A DNA stretch of 64,000 nucleotides from Rheinheimera sp. (lineage in GTDB: Bacteria; Pseudomonadota; Gammaproteobacteria; Enterobacterales; Alteromonadaceae), in the NCBI RefSeq assembly GCF_030690345.1, contig NZ_JAUYGV010000006.1, positions 1,240,001 to 1,304,000 of the forward strand, written 5' to 3'. Shown here in pieces: positions 62,901 through 64,000 of this stretch. Every line of letters starts with the position of its first letter. Within the stretch, counting starts at the first letter, position 1. Both the position numbers and the translations under genes were made by a program. The notes under the pieces are model-generated. The model was not told where the DNA came from. It saw only the letters and a program-made list of their open reading frames with translations, and ran no database searches.

Positions 62901-64000
62901 TGCGCGATAATACCGCCATCGGCGTATCATCGCCCATAGAGCCCACCGCTTCCTGGCCGTCTTTGGCCAGTACCGTCATTACCTGATCAATTTCTTCATA
63001 GCTGTAGTTAAACAGCTTGTGGTACACCAGCATGTCATCATCGGAGAATACCCGTTTGCCGATTAAATCTGTTTCGTATTTCTCGTACGGCACCAGCCGC
63101 TGCACGTTGGCATTTAGCCAGTCACGGTAGGTGTGGCGCGCCATTAAGTCGGCATCTATTTCATTGGAACGCCAGATTTTGCCGGTGGTGGTATCTACCG
63201 CCAGCATTTCGCCCGGGCCAACGCGGCCTTTTTCTACCACTTCATCCGGGGTGTAATCCCAAATGCCGACTTCAGATGCTAAGGTGATCAGCTTATCGCG
63301 GGTAATAACAAAGCGGGCAGGGCGCAGGCCGTTACGATCAAGATTACAGGCCACATGCTGACCGTTGGTCATCACGATACCGGCCGGGCCGTCCCACGGC
63401 TCCATATGCATGGAGTTAAACTCGTAAAACGCCTTTAGGTTGTCATCCATCACGCGGTTGCCTTGCCAGGCCGGCGGCACTAACAAACGCATGGCACGGA
63501 ATAAATCCATGCCGCCGGCTAATAACAGCTCCAGCATATTGTCCAGCGAGCTGGAGTCGGAGCCGCTTTGGCTGACAAAGGGCGCCGCATCGTGTAAATC
63601 ACTTAACAGCGGCGAAGAGAACTTATACTGCCGTGCGCGGGCCCATTGGCGGTTACCTGTAATGGTATTAATTTCACCATTATGGGCTAAAAAGCGAAAC
63701 GGCTGCGCCAATTGCCAGCGCGGCATGGTATTGGTAGAAAAGCGCTGGTGGAACACGCAAATGGCGGTTTCCATGCGGATATCGGCTAAGTCGAGATAAT
63801 AACGCGGCAAATCGGCCGGCATCATTAAGCCTTTAAATACGGTAACTAATGACGAGAAGCTGGGGATATAAAAGTCAGCATCGTCGCTCAATTGTTTTTC
63901 AATACGGCGGCGCAGCATATACAGCCGGCGTTCTAAGTCGTGATCGCCCCAGCCGTGCGGCGCATTCACTATAACCTGCTCAATGGTGGGCATAGAGCTG
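59935..64000 (-). CDS. gltB: Glutamate synthase large subunit, C-terminal 1350 residues (cut by the window edge)
   Basis: The large subunit that converts glutamine and 2-oxoglutarate to two glutamates. The reading frame stays open through the right edge, so the start and the catalytic Cys of the glutaminase domain lie outside. Inside the window are the end of the glutaminase domain ([29 protein letters not shown]), the linker domain, the FMN synthase barrel ([24 protein letters not shown]) with the 3Fe-4S cluster [12 protein letters not shown], and the C-terminal glycine-rich beta-helix domain with [22 protein letters not shown]. Confidence 0.97.
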   Translation of the reverse strand, partial: SSMPTIEQVIVNAPHGWGDHDLERRLYMLRRRIEKQLSDDADFYIPSFSSLVTVFKGLMMPADLPRYYLDLADIRMETAICVFHQRFSTNTMPRWQLAQPFRFLAHNGEINTITGNRQWARARQYKFSSPLLSDLHDAAPFVSQSGSDSSSLDNMLELLLAGGMDLFRAMRLLVPPAWQGNRVMDDNLKAFYEFNSMHMEPWDGPAGIVMTNGQHVACNLDRNGLRPARFVITRDKLITLASEVGIWDYTPDEVVEKGRVGPGEMLAVDTTTGKIWRSNEIDADLMARHTYRDWLNANVQRLVPYEKYETDLIGKRVFSDDDMLVYHKLFNYSYEEIDQVMTVLAKDGQEAVGSMGDDTPMAVLSRKPRTLFDYFRQQFAQVTNPPIDPLRESHVMSLATSIGREHNVFKETAGYARRIQFESPVMMYSDLKQLKQADEKYYKHQIFSLNFDPAAVNLEQAVEQLCADVISAVRDNNVVLVMLTDRRIEQGKLPIPAAMAVGAVQHALVNAQLRCDSNIIVETASARDSHHFAVLIGLGATGIYPFMAYETVEQLVEKGVINLTARQAVLNYRKGINKGLYKIMSKMGISTVASYRCSNLFEAVGIDKAVMQLCFADIPSRLGGAGFSDFEQDVQQLAKIAWLKRKPLNHGGLLKYVHDGEYHAYNPDVVQTLQKAVRSGKYEDYQQYSSIVNQRPVAHLRDLFKLAGSTPVALEQVESEQNLYPRFDSAAMSIGALSPEAHEALAIAMNRLGGRSNSGEGGEDPRRFGTEKNSKIKQVASGRFGVTPHYLVNAEVIQIKVAQGAKPGEGGQLPGEKVTAEIARLRYSVPGVTLISPPPHHDIYSIEDLAQLIFDLKQVNPQALISVKLVSEPGIGTIAAGVAKAYADLITVSGYDGGTGASPLTSVKYAGSPWELGLAEVHQALVENGLRDRVRLQVDGGLKTGLDVIKAAILGAESFGFGTGPMVALGCKFLRICHLNNCATGVATQDATLRRDHFTGLPEMVMNYFKFLAFEVRELMAQLGVTELTQLIGRTDLLALKDSETQKQARLDLTPILQASGVKSDKALFCVQNNTPFDEGKLNQELVKRCEQMVLHKSGGRLNLSIRNTDRSVGAALSGFIARQHGNQGMATDPIRIRFTGTAGQSFGVWNAGGLHMSLQGDANDYVGKGMTGGQLAIFPAKGASFAKNGFTIAGNTCLYGATGGRLYAAGQVGERFAVRNSGALAVVEGTGDNCCEYMTGGVVVVLGCTGVNFGAGMTGGFAYLLDEQNDLELRLNPELVEALEVSTPILQEHLRSLLHQHVEETGSEKAQKILNDFNRYLSQFKLVKPKTSDVNTLLGHRARSSAELRVQAM

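Overview
The window looks like a chromosomal segment of a free-living, probably aquatic, Gram-negative gammaproteobacterium of the Alteromonadales/Rheinheimera kind. That placement is inferred from gene order and protein similarity as I remember it; no 16S gene is present. Evidence includes the lolB-ispE-prs block divergent from hemA-prfA-prmC-(sirB2)-kdsA, the rplY-pth-ychF block, agmatine-route polyamine genes (aguA, aguB), putA, aceK, gltBD, a TonB-dependent receptor and several two-component systems. Most genes use moderately GC-rich codons. A few small genes near 45.3-46.6 kb and one at 55.4-56.3 kb are clearly AT-rich and look acquired.

Layout: 0-7.6 kb holds an edge-truncated AEC transporter, a GIY-YIG protein, RhlE helicase, a RES/Xre toxin-antitoxin pair, ppiC, aguA-aguB, a periplasmic peroxiredoxin-like protein and a UbiF-type hydroxylase. 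7.6-8.3 kb holds a palindromic element, a short tandem repeat and a tRNA operon (Met, Leu, Gln, Gln, minus strand) with a clear promoter. 8.5-12.4 kb: a soluble PAS-PAS chemoreceptor, then ychF, pth and rplY. 12.4-15.7 kb: a Fic protein and a large secreted, possibly MACPF-like protein sit between prs and rplY, genes usually adjacent in this group. 15.9-24.7 kb: prs, ispE and lolB, and divergently hemA, prfA, prmC, an HD-GYP response regulator, sirB2 and kdsA. 24.7-32.4 kb: a LytTR regulator with two LytS-type kinases in overlapping genes, an M14 peptidase with an alpha/beta hydrolase, and RNA-modification genes (S4 protein, DTW protein, RluA-type pseudouridine synthase). 32.4-44.9 kb: aceK, a porin with a PstS-like protein, a YfcC-type permease, a type-B PutA, an RDD protein, blc, a DLH-type hydrolase and osmC. 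44.9-47.4 kb: an accessory patch of small unknown genes with one attC-like hairpin. 47.4-54.4 kb: a solute-binding protein, a TonB-dependent receptor with an OmpR-type two-component system, and membrane proteins. 54.5-56.9 kb: a RelE/HTH toxin-antitoxin pair with an apparently leaderless promoter, an AT-rich protein with a HEPN-like RNAIVH motif, and a DUF4440 protein. 57.0-64.0 kb: an RDD protein, rraA, an intergenic element with crossed inverted repeats, gltD, and gltB running off the window.

How the genes work together: aguB-aguA convert agmatine to putrescine. PutA and GltBD link proline and glutamate metabolism. HemA, PrfA, PrmC, Pth, RplY, YchF and the tRNA operon serve tetrapyrrole synthesis and translation. 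IspE, LolB and KdsA serve isoprenoid and envelope synthesis. The porin/PstS-like pair and the receptor/two-component cluster are uptake and sensing modules.

The strongest candidates for new biology are the secreted MACPF-like/Fic insertion inside a core operon, the small-gene patch at 45-47 kb, the leaderless toxin-first TA pair next to a HEPN-like gene, and the crossed-repeat element at 58.3 kb. All function calls come from reading motifs by eye; no database search or fold calculation was run.
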